This document shows positions 43,100-56,686 of a stretch of 64,000 nucleotides of DNA, piece after piece; the stretch's first letter is position 1; every line of letters starts with the position of its first letter. Below the pieces are notes generated by a model. It was not told where the DNA came from. It did no database searches and saw nothing but the letters and a program-made list of their open reading frames with translations. The DNA lies in NCBI RefSeq assembly GCF_024713975.1, contig NC_091094.1, positions 20,110,501-20,174,500 on the forward strand. Reading direction: 5' to 3'. This DNA is from Paralichthys olivaceus. Taxonomy: Eukaryota; Chordata; Actinopteri; Pleuronectiformes; Paralichthyidae. A program made the translations under genes and the position numbers.

Positions 43100-44950
43100 A
43101 TATGACATCTACAGTGTGTAAAATCCTGGCGTGAACATTAATAGAAGACAGATGCAGTATTTAGAGTTATTCAATGTTCATCTGGGCTGCTGGTGGCTCA
43201 GTCAGCACGCATCACCACCTCGCAGTGTGAGGAGCTCACATCCGAGCCAAGACCCTCACTGAGACGTGTCAGGTGGACTGGAGGGTTGATAGAAAGTGTG
43301 AACATGAGTCTGTCCAGCTGTGTCACGAAGGATTGGTACTTTTTGCATGATGGCACCACACATGTACCATGATAAAGAAGATAACAAAAACCTGAATAAG
43401 CACAGTTTACTATACTTTTATTCACAGGCTAGGTCTTCATCTAATTATTACACTCTCAATTTGTTCTATTAATTAAATATTTGATTCATAAAATGGTCAA
43501 ATTACTGGTATAGCCCAACCAGTAGTTTACTATGATGGAAAACTATGAAAAGCAGAAATTACTACAACTTAAATACATTAATACAACTTTTTTAAACATA
43601 TTTACTTAACATATTAATTTCATGAGTTATGCAGATTTTTAACATTTGAATTAGTTAATGAGCTTATCAGTGTTTGCTTTATGGCCCTGCCTCATCTTTG
43701 TTTCGAGTTCAAGCAAGATTTAATATTTGATCACTTTTGATACAATATAAAAATTAAAACCTCTGACATAATAAATGTTGAAACTGTATGAAAGGAATTC
43801 AAGGATGCTTTTGAAATATTACTGTCAGCCCTTACTGAACTTGTTACTCTAAATATATTTGAATTAATTTAAGCCCTTTCCACCAGCTAAGCATTATTTG
43901 CTCTATTAACAATAAATAATAACTCTATGCATCGGTCACATTGTCACTATGGGATTATTCCAATACTCCTTCAGAAAGATGCAGCCTCACACACTTTTCA
44001 TCCAGAGAAGTATACAGATCATATACTCCAGTAAAATTCACTCCAAACTCTGAAAAGTAAATGTATTCTCTATGCAGTGGTGGATGCCCACTGACATTGT
44101 TACACCATTAATTATTGTCAATATTGATGAAGGGTTTAAGGCGTAAGTGGTGCCATAATGTTGCAGTCGGCTGAAGTGGATCTAATTTGAGCTGCATTTA
44201 AATACTGTTGAGTGCTTTAACCATAGTAACGTGTAATAATTTACACGGAACATGTTTTATATGTTTTGTGTGTAAAATCTTTCTCTGATTTTACGTTGAA
44301 AAACACATTCTGGTGGAAATAAAAGATTTCCTCACTGTGATCACATCTGTTATTCAGACTCAGGATCCAGATTAAATACAACCCAACATAGATGAAAACA
44401 AATCCAGCAGCACACAACACATTTAAACACAAGAACATAAGAATAATAAAAGGTCAAAATAGGTCAAGAATAAGTTCACTACAGTGAGATGAAAGTCTCA
44501 CCACCAGAACTACTACAAAGCTATCACTGTAAAGAAGCGTGTGCTAATGGAGATATTGACAATACAAATATTTGAAGGTGATTGAAAGATGCAAGTAACC
44601 GAGGCAGAGTACTGGAGCCAAATATAAATACAGATTTAAAGATAAACAACTGAAGCTATACAAAGTTGTGCATTAGACTAACTTGCCCTGTTGTCACATC
44701 GGCTGTATGTTAATCTTTTTTTAAAAAAATGTGACAACAGGGCAAGTGTCTGTGTATTTGGGGGGGGGGGGGTCATGTGAAGCACTTTGTGGTGCTCATC
44801 ATGCTCATTAATGTATTTCTCTAGAAGTGTAAATCAAATATTCAATATTCAATAGCAGCACAGTAAATATGAGTAAGTGTTCGAGTAGAAGTTATGGGGT
44901 ATCTGGGGGCCCCAGCATCATCATGGACCCCTCAGAGTGAGGGCTACAGT
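43100..44950. other. Intergenic region between IDH3B and PTPRA
   Basis: AT-rich, with no credible coding region on either strand. Notable contents are a perfect 19-bp inverted repeat (44681-44747) and a G13 run near 44760. Confidence 0.6.
44681..44747. repeat. Perfect 19-bp inverted repeat with 29-base spacer
   Basis: ACTTGCCCTGTTGTCACAT at 44681-44699 is exactly repeated in inverted orientation at 44729-44747. The spacer is TG/T-rich and ends in a T7A7 run. Confidence 0.9.
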
Positions 44951-44999
44951 CTGGCCTGGTGTGATACTCGACTCGGCCTGAGGGTGTCGCTGTGGGCCG

Positions 45000-45462
45000 C
45001 GCTGGAACGTGCGCTGGGAAGAGACGGGGCCTGGGAATCCGCTGCTTCCCATTCTTCCTCCGCAGACACACACACAACATGGCGGACTAGAACAGTCGGC
45101 CGACGCGCCCGGATACAGCGGATAGAGAACCGTGGGATTTATTACCCAGGAAGGCCGACGAAATTAGCCCGCGGAGGGACGGTGCGTGAGGGCGACCGGA
45201 GGACTTTCAGGGCCGGGGGGAGCCTTCCCTGCCTGGATGTGGCGGAGTAACGCACCGCGGAGTGTTTGACTTGTGTGTCCCAGATCGCGCTTCCCTCCTC
45301 GGCTCACCCAGGTCCCCCCCACCCCGCTCGCTCACTCTCGGTTCCTGGGGTGTGGAGACGGGGGCCGGGGCCGAAAAGGCGTGGGAGAGACGGAGAGGAC
45401 AAACCCCAGCTTGGCTTCACTTTGTCTTTCTGAATCTCCTCTCGGGCGCTTCGGGAGTTGCG
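45000..45462 (+). promoter_or_regulatory. PTPRA: PTPRA CpG-rich promoter and non-coding first exon
   Basis: This is the only strongly CpG- and GC-rich stretch in the second half of the window (many CG dinucleotides from about 44980 to 45520). A strong donor, TTGCG|GTGAGT, follows at 45463. No frame from here continues into PTPRA, so it is most simply the 5' untranslated first exon of the gene whose coding part starts at 58210. The transcription start cannot be fixed from sequence. Confidence 0.6.
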
Positions 45463-48400
45463 GTGAGTTTTTCCCCTTGTTTTTGTCGCGCGGAGCTCCG
45501 GAGCACACTTGTTACAACGGCGCTGTAGCAGCGGCACGTTGAAACACGGTGTCACCCACAAACACACACTTCGCCCCCCTCACACATCCCCTCTCGCAGG
45601 CCACACTCACCCCTCCGCCTGCCTCGTATCTCCACCGTCACTATTGTGCAAGGAGCTCGGGAGTTGAACATTTCACAAGTCGCTCGGAGGCAGGGAGGGA
45701 TTTTCCTTCTTTTGGGGGCTCTGGACTAAACGGGTCTTTTTGAGAAGTCAGGGGCTGTGATTCGGTTGTGTGTCCCCGGCAGTGGAACAAAAAGCCAGTG
45801 GGGGGGCTCCAGGTCGCCCCTGCCTCTCTGGAAAGTACACTTTATTGATCAACGCTTTGTTGTTACACGTTCAGAGAGGAGGGTGGGGAGCTCGCTGGAT
45901 GGGTGGAGGGGGATTCATGCGACCCACAACAGGAATTAGGTCGCCCCCTGACTCTGAACACGTATGTTCTGTCAGATCACAGCAGCTGCTTTGTGTTGTT
46001 CCTCCTCTCAGTCTCCTGAGTGTGTATTCCCCCTCCACACAACCTCTCCCAAAGTTTTTTCTCTTCTTAATGATTAATATTCTCCTCTCTTCCTCTGTGT
46101 GTGTGTGTGTGTCTTGGGTGTAACCGAACATACCATTTCAATCTTGTGGGTGTTCAGTTTTTGTTTTCATGACTTTGCCTTCATCGTGATTTCCCCTCTC
46201 ATAACATCATGGATTGTTCCTTTTGTGACATATGTGCCATGAGGGACTGTGGGGGGGGGGGGTTCTCAAAAACTAACGTATTTATGAATGGACGCTGCTG
46301 CTTCGTTGGAACAACAACAGAATTTCGGCTCCAGGAAAAGTCCTGTTAAAGGCCAGAGAGAGAAGCATCACCCAAGCTGAGGAGGCACGGCAGAGCCTGG
46401 CTTGTCATATTTCAACCCCCAAAAATATCTGCATGCTGTCTGCATGGAGCTTGACTCATCCCATCAGGATTCATTGAGCTGCAGCACATTTCCTCCATAC
46501 CTCAGTTTCGGTGTCGTTTCGCAACAAGCTCTCCTCTTCACAGGTTTCGTCGTATCATGTTATCAGACGTATCAGTCAAGAAAACTCAGGCTACAAGTGA
46601 TGTGGTCATCTCACTGTGTACCAGGAGGTACAGATGTTCCCGTAGCACTTTCTCCTTCCCGTGTCTGATACCCGGACTCTGCGTGTTGGCCGATACAGAG
46701 TACCGATCAGATGTTTGCTGTCATTGTTGTATGGCCCGGCTCAGGTTAAACCCTTTTAAAAGCAAATGCATACAGAGAATAAATGTCATAAGTCTTTTTT
46801 ATGATCTAGTTTGACAGTCCTAACAGGAAAAATAATCAAATAAATAAAACTTACACGTCCCTCTTTTACTTGTGGGACTTTCAAGCATGAAATATTGCCA
46901 AACTGCTGACATTTAAGCTAGCTCGGGCTAATGCTATCAGAAATCACACCACTTGTTAGTGGCAGTACAGTGCTACTGCTGTTTTGGAGTGACAAAGAAG
47001 AAGTGATTTCTGGGAAAATAAGAAAAGAATCTGTTAAAAACGTGGTATTGGAATTGGCAAATAGATTTGCTCACACAACGATACCCAGGCTGGTGTTTTC
47101 TGCAGTATCGGAGGAATCTCTACGAACAGGCCTTCCTTGACCTCTGTGTGTCTGGCCTGCACACGTTCCACCTCTGTCCCAAACCACTGTCCAAGTATCT
47201 GGTTGTCAGGCAGCCCCATCTCATGACACCGTGGGAGGAGAGAGAAAAAAGGCGTGCTTTGGCAACATGGCAGAGAAAGGCAGACCTGTTATCATCTGCT
47301 CGCTCTGTCCATATCTCCTCCTGCCTATTTTGAGAGAAAGCAGTTATTTCTGTCTTGGGATCCTGAAAGGGTTTTAGCAGAAGTGCTCAAGTGATCCTCA
47401 CACCACACTTTTCATGATCGGCCTACTTTCCAAAAATAAGAATAAAGTACAGCTTGAAATCGCCTCTGTTGCAACTTTTGCGTGATGTTTTTGACGAGTG
47501 GGTCTTTGAGATTAACTTTGTGTTGTGAAATCTCCCAATTTCAGGGTACTGACACAATATTATGAGTTGGGTGGGAGGTGTATTTTTGTTTCCACTGGTT
47601 GCACCATTACACTGCGGACGAGCACTGTAATTCAGCCTCTTGACGGGATAAACACGGTGACGTTTAGGGGATTATGAAGCATTATGGAGCTTGATTGCAG
47701 CTACATGTGATATGTCATTGGACCGTAATGACATTTATTTTGCAGTGCAGGAAATGAACCGATGTGATGACTAAGAATTCATAAATGAAATACCTTGCCT
47801 GGCAAGGAAGACTTCACCAGGAGTCATTCAGTTATGTTCTGTCCCTGTGTGGATGTGGAGGAGTCGTGATGTAATCTCTTCAAATTACTGAGTAAATCTT
47901 TGTCTCACATCCTCCTGATGTGGCACGGTTGATGTTTCTGGTTTATAATCACTTGTTGGATATGGATGAAAGTTTATTTGCTTTCAGTGGATTTCAGAGA
48001 CTCGACCGGATTTAGTATTTTAGATGTTACGAGAGTTTTTTTTTTTTAATCTCATAAACTTCATGTTTGCTTCAGGTAAACTGAAATCTTTTAAAGTCCT
48101 TCCTTAAGGTACATTTTTTTCCTGCTGCTGTAAGGTGGGGTAGTGGTGCTAAATGTTGGACTGATAGATGAAGGGCAGGTGGGTTTGGCAGAAGTCAGTT
48201 TATTAACAGGATCAGGCTGCACCTCTCTATGTACCACATCTAGAGGTGCATCAATTCTTAGCTTGTTCTACAGTTTGTCTCAGAAACAGACTAATTAGCA
48301 TTAATGTGAGCATCATTCAATATGTTGTGGACTTCAAATACACATTTTCTCACATTCAGTCATCTTATGTTGTATTTTAGTCGTTTTTTCCACCTGCAGA

Positions 48401-50931
48401 CAAACTTAAATGTGCCATTTTTTTAAACAATGCCATCAGCGTTGAGGTCAAACTTAGTTCGAATCCAAAACCAGTTGAGAGCCTTTGTTGTAAATATTTA
48501 TATTTGCCCTTGGCATCGGCCTCCAAGACTATGAAACCTTTCTTGCCCTGCTGTTAAAAAATGTCCAGAGAACGTGCGAACATGCCCGAGCATTGTTTCA
48601 ATGCACCACATGAAAATAGACACAAAAAGGGGGGGGGGGGGGGCGAGTCTGGAGAAGCACTATACTGACACTGCTGTGAAGTTCACCCTCAGAGGATCTC
48701 TTCTTATCTGTCAGAGGAAGAGGAGGGATCCAGGGCAGAGGGATGGTCACTTCAGATATGGGAATCGTCCCTTTGGATTCTAGGTGTTACAGAACCTGGA
48801 TGTGTTGAAAGGAAAGAATAAAAGTGCACCGGGTGTAAACAATATTACCATGGTCGATTTAAGTAAAAGAGGACACATATTCAACTACTGCACTGAGACA
48901 TTTGACACACTTTCCATGAATATTAACATTTGCTGCCTCTTAATTCTTCTAATACACATTTCAGAAGTAAACTGCAACTTCCCTTCTTCCATGTTATTTT
49001 TCAGTTATCAGGTACTGGATCGTTTATAAATTAGAAATTCATTCATTCATTGCTACTTTTACCAAAGAGTCTGCTTCCCTTGGATATTAGTTTGGAGTGT
49101 TTATTTATTTAGTGCAATAAAAGCTATCTCTTTTATTCGAAAAATAATGAAAATTGTTATTTAAATCTGGAACCGTCTTATTAAAGTAAAGACAAGTACA
49201 TGGTTAAGAAATTGACCCGCAGTGTTCAACACATTTTCAGTTAACAGAAAAACTTTGAAGTTTGTTGCCCAGCCTCAGCTGCATGCTGGATGTAGAACTC
49301 AGTTTCATTGATAGTGAGTCAGGTTTTGTTGTGGCACTTGAGCTGCCCCTTTGGCCCCACACTATGCTTCAAGGTCACAGTGGCTTCTGTGGGGAGGCCA
49401 TGCTTTGCGCCTCCACATCCTCTCTGTCCAATGTGGGAAAGCTTGAGAGGCCCCTGGCATGCCCTGTGAGAAACCCCACAATGAGGCAGACACGGAGCAG
49501 CGCTTCACTGACTCACACACTGAGCTCTCTTGATCCGTCCAGCCTGATGGAACCAAATCATCATTACAGGCTTAATAACAGACACGGTGGTCACTCTTGC
49601 CTGTATGATTAGCCAGAAAAGTAATCCCATGCATCCCTTCATCTTTTCATCAACTCACCAGCTCATGAATGAAGCCAACAGGAACACAAACCACACCAGC
49701 AGGGAGTAGTATCCCTCAGAAAGGGAAGTCCAGAGGATTGTGGCTGTTGTATGTGGCACCGGGGACATATAATCTGTGGTCTGTTTTAGAGCAAGAGTCC
49801 TAGCGGCCCTGAGTTAGGTCTACTTCAGTCTCCCGTGAAGAGAAGCATTCACAGTATTCCTGCTGCCCCGGACCCCTCCCTCTCTCTCAAGACATAGAAA
49901 CAGTATTAATATGCCATGAATGGAGACAGACAGAAAAGCATTATCTAGCGCTGCAGTGTGTAGTGAAGCGGGACACTTCATAGACAGCCAGAGGGAAATA
50001 CTTGCCTGCATGAATGTTGAAGTCTGCTGGACCAACACTATGGGTGTCATGTTAGCAGGGCCTGCTGGGTTGGAGCCTGTTTGGTGTCCAGTTTACTCAT
50101 TATTATGTCTCCTGTAAATAATCCAGAAGAATATTTAGAACGATATCAAAACAAGATTTCTGAAATTCTTGTAGCTGTCTTGTTTGGTTTTCTTAGGGTT
50201 TCATTCAATTCTAGTTTAAACAACACATAATAAATTGAGATTGAGATCCCTTTTAAAAAGAATCCATCTCCAGCTTGAGCTATTCAATCATTTTTGTCCA
50301 AGCAGTCAGAAAAGATACTCCTTACCTCACCTAAGGTCGCGAAAACATCAGTGAAATCCACAGACTTGAGCGGCAACTCTCCATATTAAATGACTACCTT
50401 GCATTGATCGCAAGTCTTGGCCTTTGGTTGTCATGGAGATGTAATTGGACTTCCTTTATGTTCCACCTATAAGTGTTCCTTTCACTGTGTGAATGAAATG
50501 GCATGGGAACAGCTCAGCCCATTCACAACTGTGCGATTTCAACCCTATGAGGTCTGCAGTTGGCCACAGGCATAGAGACAACTGTCTTCATTACTTAGGC
50601 AGGCTTGCCACTCGCATGTGCAGGAAACCAGTTCTGCACGGTGCTGCAGACTTTGACACAACATGAAGCAGATGTTAACAATCACTATGTTGTCTTATAT
50701 GACTGGATATGAGATGTTTAGATTTTTTGTATTGAAATAACTGTGTACATTGTTACAAATATATGTCATGAACCTGTGTCTGTAACATATCTTTCCCTCT
50801 TACTTTGTATTGCTTTTTTGTGTGTTACTAAGAAACACTTGGCAAGATGATCAGGATTTCTTTTCAGGTCTTTTAAGTGTGCTTGTTCAAATGCAGCCAA
50901 ATCAAACATGTTTAAATTAAACGAACAACTA

Positions 50932-52190
50932 GAATGGCACTCAGTAGAGTGCATGCCTCCACCAAGGCCCAGCAGTCTCTTTCAGTTCTATCACTGATTC
51001 TAGCACAGCTGGTTCCTACTGGAGCAAATCACAATGCAGATTTTGGTATCTCATTTCATTACCAAAGCTATGTACTGAAAAATAAGATCCATGTGCCAAG
51101 TTAACATTACACTTCTGGCAACACTATGGCTCTGGTAGCACGTAACTTAATATTAAAGTTAGCCTGTAGCCACCTAAAACTTGAGTCACATCAAAATCTG
51201 ATGCCGGGATGTGCAGCGAATGTTTGAAAACTATTCTGTGTAAAAGTAGGAACTTGACAGAACTAGTGACACACAGAATACATTTGAAAGCACAAGGATG
51301 CACCAAGTTTTGCTGCATGCTATCAGCCGGCAGTGTGGGCTGGTGTATTTTGCTGTATTAAGCACTGAAACTCTTATTTAATGTTGAATTATTGTAGTTA
51401 AGTTATGTGTTGTGTTATGTAATTTTTTGAAGAGTTTTACACTTATTTATATTTAAGTTAAAGGTCCAGTGTGTAAGATTTAGGTGAAAGTGAACTATTG
51501 GCAGAAATTTAATGTAGAATAATCCTCATGATGTTTTCACTAGTTTGTTTCATCTAAATTGTATGAATTGTAGTTTTCTTTACCCCAGAAAAGGCCCTTT
51601 ATATTTAAATACTTTATATTTACATTGAGGGGACCCTCTCTACGGTGGCTGCCATGTTTTTTACATTAGTCCAGACTGGACAAACTGAACACCTTTTGAG
51701 CTTTTATGACAATTAAAGGCTACCACAGGTTCTTTTTCATGTTTGGAAGGAGAGGGTGAGGTGAGGGGTGTTCAGCTGCAACATGCAACTTCAACACTAG
51801 ATATCACTAAATTCTACACACTGTACCTTTAAGTATACTTCAAATTGTTATCAGTTGATATCTTAACCAATACGTACTGACTTACCAGTTTGGCAAAAAT
51901 CTAAACAATACTCAACCCTACTAAATATACCAGATTTTATCAAGCTTCATGAATGATTCCTTAGGAAGTGGGTGCAGTGTCAGTGTTGTGCAATGCACGT
52001 GGGGGGAAAAAAGAAGAAGCTCAATCTGCCCCTATAAACGCATGCCAAAATTGTGTGGGTTCTTTCTTGGCCCTTGTCCCATCCTTACCAAAAGGAAATC
52101 CATTCAGTAGCTTTTGCGTAATCCTTCTGATAAACAAACAAACAAACAAACAGACGGGGCAAAAACATAACCTCTCTTGGCGGAGGTAAA
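50932..52190. mobile_element. Interspersed repeat with CCTCCRCCAAG ends, interrupted by a miniature element
   Basis: The left end has CAGTAGAGTGCATGCCTCCA with CCTCCACCAAGG at 50956-50967. The right end has the (CAAA)n-GACGGGGC-AAAACATAACCTC tail with CTTGGCGGAGG at 52176-52186. These are inverted versions of one terminal motif and resemble a repeat common in fish. The 375-bp element at 51458-51832 sits inside. A single end of the same family, inverted, occurs at about 54993-55020. Confidence 0.55.
51458..51832 (+). mobile_element. Miniature inverted-repeat element, copy 3 (nested)
   Basis: Starts TTAAAGGTCCAGTGTGTAAG and ends CTACACACTGTACCTTTAA. TTAA is present at both boundaries, and the interior is near-identical to copies 1 and 2. 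Confidence 0.82.
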
Positions 52191-53132
52191 AATCTGAAAC
52201 AAGCAAGACTTTACTATAAGAAATATTTGACACTTCTTCATTCTACCCTATGCTATGGACAGATTTGTGTTGTTACTCAACAGGTATTAGGATTTGTCAA
52301 ACCACACCTAGCTCTGTTGTTGTTCTTGTGCCATTTAAGCCAGTGCAGAAGGTTCTTATGCTTAAGCTTTTATAGTACTGAGGGGAGCTAAAGCGTGTTA
52401 TTCATTTTCAATTTCATCAGAAGGTGAACAAACATCCTGTCACATCTCTATGCTGTTTCTTATTCCCTCCAGGCAAACCACTGATTTTTGTAGCTTGTTG
52501 CTTGTCACGGTGGCAGTTTTGCACTTTGCCACAGGCCAGCTCATCCCCAGTTGTGGCTGCTGTGAAAGGGCTTGCTCTAAGTGCTCTGCCTTGTCTGAAA
52601 AATATTCACATGGTTGCACAACACAAGCCCAAAGTCAGGACAGCAGCATGGGATGCATGACTACCTTTTGAGTACATTCATTTACTAATAGATTGGCATG
52701 TACATACTTCTTCAGGGAATAGCGTGATGAAAGAGCAGACATTTCTAATATTTGGCTGAGACACAACACAGAGCAAGAGGCTGGATTGTCTCAAACGTGC
52801 TTTGTCAATTAAATCTGTTTGTGACACATGAGATCAAATCATTAAGAATAGGTTGCGAGCTGTGTCTTTGTTCTGCTAAGAGGAAGGACGTCTTGTGCTG
52901 TCAACAAAGGTGTTGCAGAGGGATAAAAACACAATATTTATTGTGCATTTGAGGAGCATTATTTGAGCCTGGTCAGAAAATTAATCTGTGGATATATTGT
53001 CCTGTTTAGTAATGTTAAGAGAATTGCACTCTGTTCAGACTTGTTGGAGCTATGCAATCTACTATCATACAAGTGAGTGTCTACTTCTTATTCTAGAAAA
53101 ATGTAGAAGAAAATATGAATTGAACTGATAAC

Positions 53133-53460
53133 CTAAAGGTGTGTAGAATTTAGTGACTTCTTGTGGTGAAGCTGCATGTTGCAGCTGAACACCTCTCAAC
53201 TCACCCTCCCCTTCCAACAATGAAAGAGAACCTGGTAAACTTCAGTTGTTATAAAAACTCAAAAAGTTTTTAGTTTGTCCAGTTTGGACTAATGTAAAAA
53301 ACAAAGTATTTAAATATAAAGGGCTCATTCTAAGGTAAAGAAAAAAACAGTCGTACAATTTGGATGAAACAATCTAGTGAAAACATCACTAGGTATATTT
53401 TATTTTCAATTTCTGCCAATGGATCCCTTTAACCTAAATCTTACACACTGGACATTTAAA
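53133..53460 (-). mobile_element. Miniature inverted-repeat element, copy 4 (inverted)
   Basis: Reverse orientation: it begins CTAAAGGTGTGTAGAATTTA and ends TCTTACACACTGGACATTTA. It is slightly shortened and more diverged than copies 1-3. Confidence 0.78.
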
Positions 53461-53539
53461 TAGTTTATTTGTCATTAATCATAAATAAAAGGGGGAATAA
53501 TGTTCCTGGATCCACACCTGAATCTGCATCTGGAAGATT

Positions 53540-53680
53540 CTTTCAGACAATGAACCCAGGATGGTCTCCTGAAATTATCAGGATGGGCTGCCAATGCAAA
53601 TGTCAGAGTCAGTTGCTGCAGACATTTTCCTGAGTTTCTTCTTCTTCCAGTCCCCTAAACTCCACATTATGCCCAAATGA
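53540..53680 (+). repeat. Dispersed repeat R1, copy D (fragment)
   Basis: Contains GCAGACATTTTCCTGAGTTT followed by CTTCTTCTTCCAGTCCCC, as in the 5' half of copy A. Confidence 0.45.
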
Positions 53681-54819
53681 CCAAAAACGTAAAAAAAAAA
53701 CAATACTTGATCGACTGGTCGATCTCAGCAGTCTTCACTGTCGATCCCTGTAACTCTCTGGACTCACCAGCTGTGTCAGTTGTCTGTTGTTCACACGTAC
53801 TGTGTGTCTGTAAATCTCCTGCATTTCCTTCAATACAAGTAAGATTAAGTACTAAACTAAATGTCAGGACTCTACGGTATGAAGACATGCATCTTCTGGT
53901 CTGTCGATAACAGTCAAAGACCTGTTAGAACGAATGAATGGATTCAGAAATTAAAACGCCAGAGTGCTTTTACTTTGAAATGGTTTCGGAAATACGTTTG
54001 TGATATAGACAGATAAACATTGTGCTTCACTGCAGAATAAACAGAGAAAATGATCTTTCATCTGTTTTTTAATGTATATCTGTTGAATGTTGAATTTATG
54101 TCACAAACATAAATGGTTGCACCACTTTCTGTAGGTGTTTTAAAATAAAACCAATCCCGCGTTTCTATTGACTGAATCCACTGTTATGTTTAAAAAGGGG
54201 CTTTAGTATGAAATATTTGCAGGAGCAAACGATGCACAGCTTCATACTGTATAGTACTGGTACTTATTTGAGTATACAGGAATATTTTTATAAAAGGAAA
54301 TAGTCATATTTCTGGCCATATTTCAAGACAAAGCCTATAAAAAACATTGTGCTGCAGTAGCAGCTGCCCTGCAGAACATATTGTTGAACTGAAGCTACCC
54401 ACTGAAGCTCAATACTGTGCATTGAACAGATTATGTAAATATAAATTTATATTAATGTGAATATTCTGCGTTGAATAGATAAAGTTGCACAACTGACTTT
54501 CTGTGTGTTTATTTATGCTCGTACATTCAGCCTTAAACAGAAATTGAAAAAAATTGTAAATATGACCCTCCTAAGTAAGTTTTTTGGAAGATATCTCGGC
54601 TAACGCCTACAATTAAATATTGATCTTGGGCTCAAAAATATTGGTGACCACTGCCCAAAAGAATACAAATATCTACCTGTACAAAACAGGTGTCTTCTAC
54701 AGGTAGAAGACAGAGAAGAACTTGGAAAGACAACATGATTTAATAGGTTTTGGTGTTCTGTGCTGAATGGAAACAGGTGATCTCCATAGCAGAATTTATA
54801 TACAGTACATCTTGCCTCC

Positions 54820-55010
54820 TCAATGCTTTTTGTGTTGTTGTGAACGCATCTGATAGCAGAATCTCCTGCTGCTTCATATATGAAAGGCAAAGTCTGGACA
54901 AAGTCCAGATCCCATTGTCTGGACATGTCCCGCAGTTCATGTCTGAGAATGGTTTTAGTGTGTGTAATTTGCTGCAGTCTGATTGAGTGTTGGCCTTGGT
55001 GGAGGTATGC
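54820..55010 (+). repeat. Dispersed repeat R1, copy B
   Basis: Contains GAACGCATCTGATAGCAGAA, CATATATGAAAGGCAAA, TGTCTGGACATGTCCCG and TTCATGTCTGAGAATGGTTT, matching the 3' half of copy A in order. Confidence 0.55.
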
Positions 55011-56544
55011 ACCCTACCGACAGCTATTGTGGCTTAAATGTGAATTATATGAGGCCATCAGCCCAAGTATCTTTTTTAAGAGAAAATACTGACAGCACAA
55101 AACCCTGAAAGTGGCACTAATAGAAGCACTTGGCAGTCCCTCTTAAATTAATGATGTCCTTCACCAACCAAGTCTCAGAAAAGAATAAGAGTCCTGTGCA
55201 TTAAAAAAACCCACACTGCTGCTTCTTACAGTGCGGAAACACATTAAGATACACCTTGTGGGGATTGTACTCTTGGGTGTACACAGTCCCTCTCTGGCTC
55301 CGACAGCATCTGTGAAGTGACGGTTAGCAACAGGACCAACTCATATCACTTACACCAACGCAGTGACACGTCACAAAGCCTCCCCGGATGGCACGCAGAA
55401 AACAATGAGTCATGCTTCATTAAGAGAAGGTTACTAAAAAAGCTTGTTGATGTGATTAGTAACCTGTCTATCACATCAAATTTAGCCTAAAACACTGCTA
55501 TATAACACCAACGCAAACAAATAGAACCAATTCCAGAGCTTGGTCATTATAGCTGAGTCACTCTTTAATAAGAACTGGAGGAGAGGGAAGCGGGGGGGGG
55601 GTTGAGGCTGTAATGTGTGTTCATATGACAGGGAAGAAAGGAAGCACTGCAATTTATGACTTAATCTGAAATCTGGAGAATCTTTAGGTACAGTGATGAC
55701 TTGTCCAGGATATTGTCATTGCTTTTAATTATGTGAACACGTATAATTTTCATTCATTTCATCTATCATTTGAACATAACACATAATTTGTTTTGGTTGC
55801 CCTTATTAGAAACTGCAAAACAAGTACCACAGTTCTGAAGCTATTTTGATTTGTCATTTAATCAGTTCACACATTTTTGAAGGAGAAATATAAAACATTT
55901 ACTAGATCCACTTTCTCAAATGTGAAGTTTTGCTGCTTGTTGTGGTCATAGATTTGATTTATGTTAGTAAATGAAATATTATATAAAGTTATCAACTGTT
56001 GTTCAGTCAAAAAAAGCTTTTTGAAGACGTCACTTTGATCTCTGGGAAACTATGTTGAGAATTTTCTTTTTAATTGATCAGTATCTTAATTGATTAAATA
56101 ATCAAAACAGTTCACAATAATTTGAATAATCATTCAAACTGTTGTAGTCTTTTCAATTCCATAATTTTTGTTGCCAGTTTTTTTCCCCACAGTCATCTTG
56201 GATTGTAAACTAAATATCAAAAAAAGGACTAAAATATTTTGAATTTTTGGTTGAAGTTTTTTGTGGGTGTGTATTGTTTTGCTGACATTTGCTGTCTAAA
56301 TGGACACAGGATGGATGACATAGAGAGGGAGAGCAGCAATTGGATTTGTAGGTTAATAGCCTCATTGACCACATAACTATCTCATTACGCCCTATTTCAG
56401 GCTTCAGTCAGAGCCAGATAGAGCTGTGCTAAAACCAGAGTGTAAGCACTGCAATGAATGAGCTCAGTTCAAAACATCAGAAGATTGGCAACTGGCACTA
56501 TTAGAGCTTTTAGCGCCCAATTTATCCTCTGCTCACTGATGCAA

Positions 56545-56686
56545 TAATCCGTGATGTAAAGCATCAGTTTGGGTGCGGGAGCGCTGCAGCCTTTGGCCGG
56601 GTGCAGCGCTGAAGTATCTCTGTAAGCAGAGGCAGGCGGGCTGGATTATTCCAGGGTCAGGACCATGGGATTAGGTCCAGGGATTA
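56545..56686 (+). promoter_or_regulatory. Cluster of four TAATCC/GGATTA motifs in PTPRA intron 1
   Basis: TAATCC at 56545-56550 and GGATTA at 56643-56648, 56668-56673 and 56681-56686. This is the core site of K50-type homeodomain factors such as OTX, CRX and PITX. The surrounding 150 bp is more GC-rich than the rest of the intron. Enhancer function is a hypothesis. Confidence 0.35.

Noticed and set aside
44894-45743. Several 60-118 codon frames in the CpG-rich region before PTPRA
   Set aside because: GC-rich DNA has few stop codons. Frames overlap in several phases and none joins to PTPRA coding exons, so the region is treated as promoter and untranslated exon.
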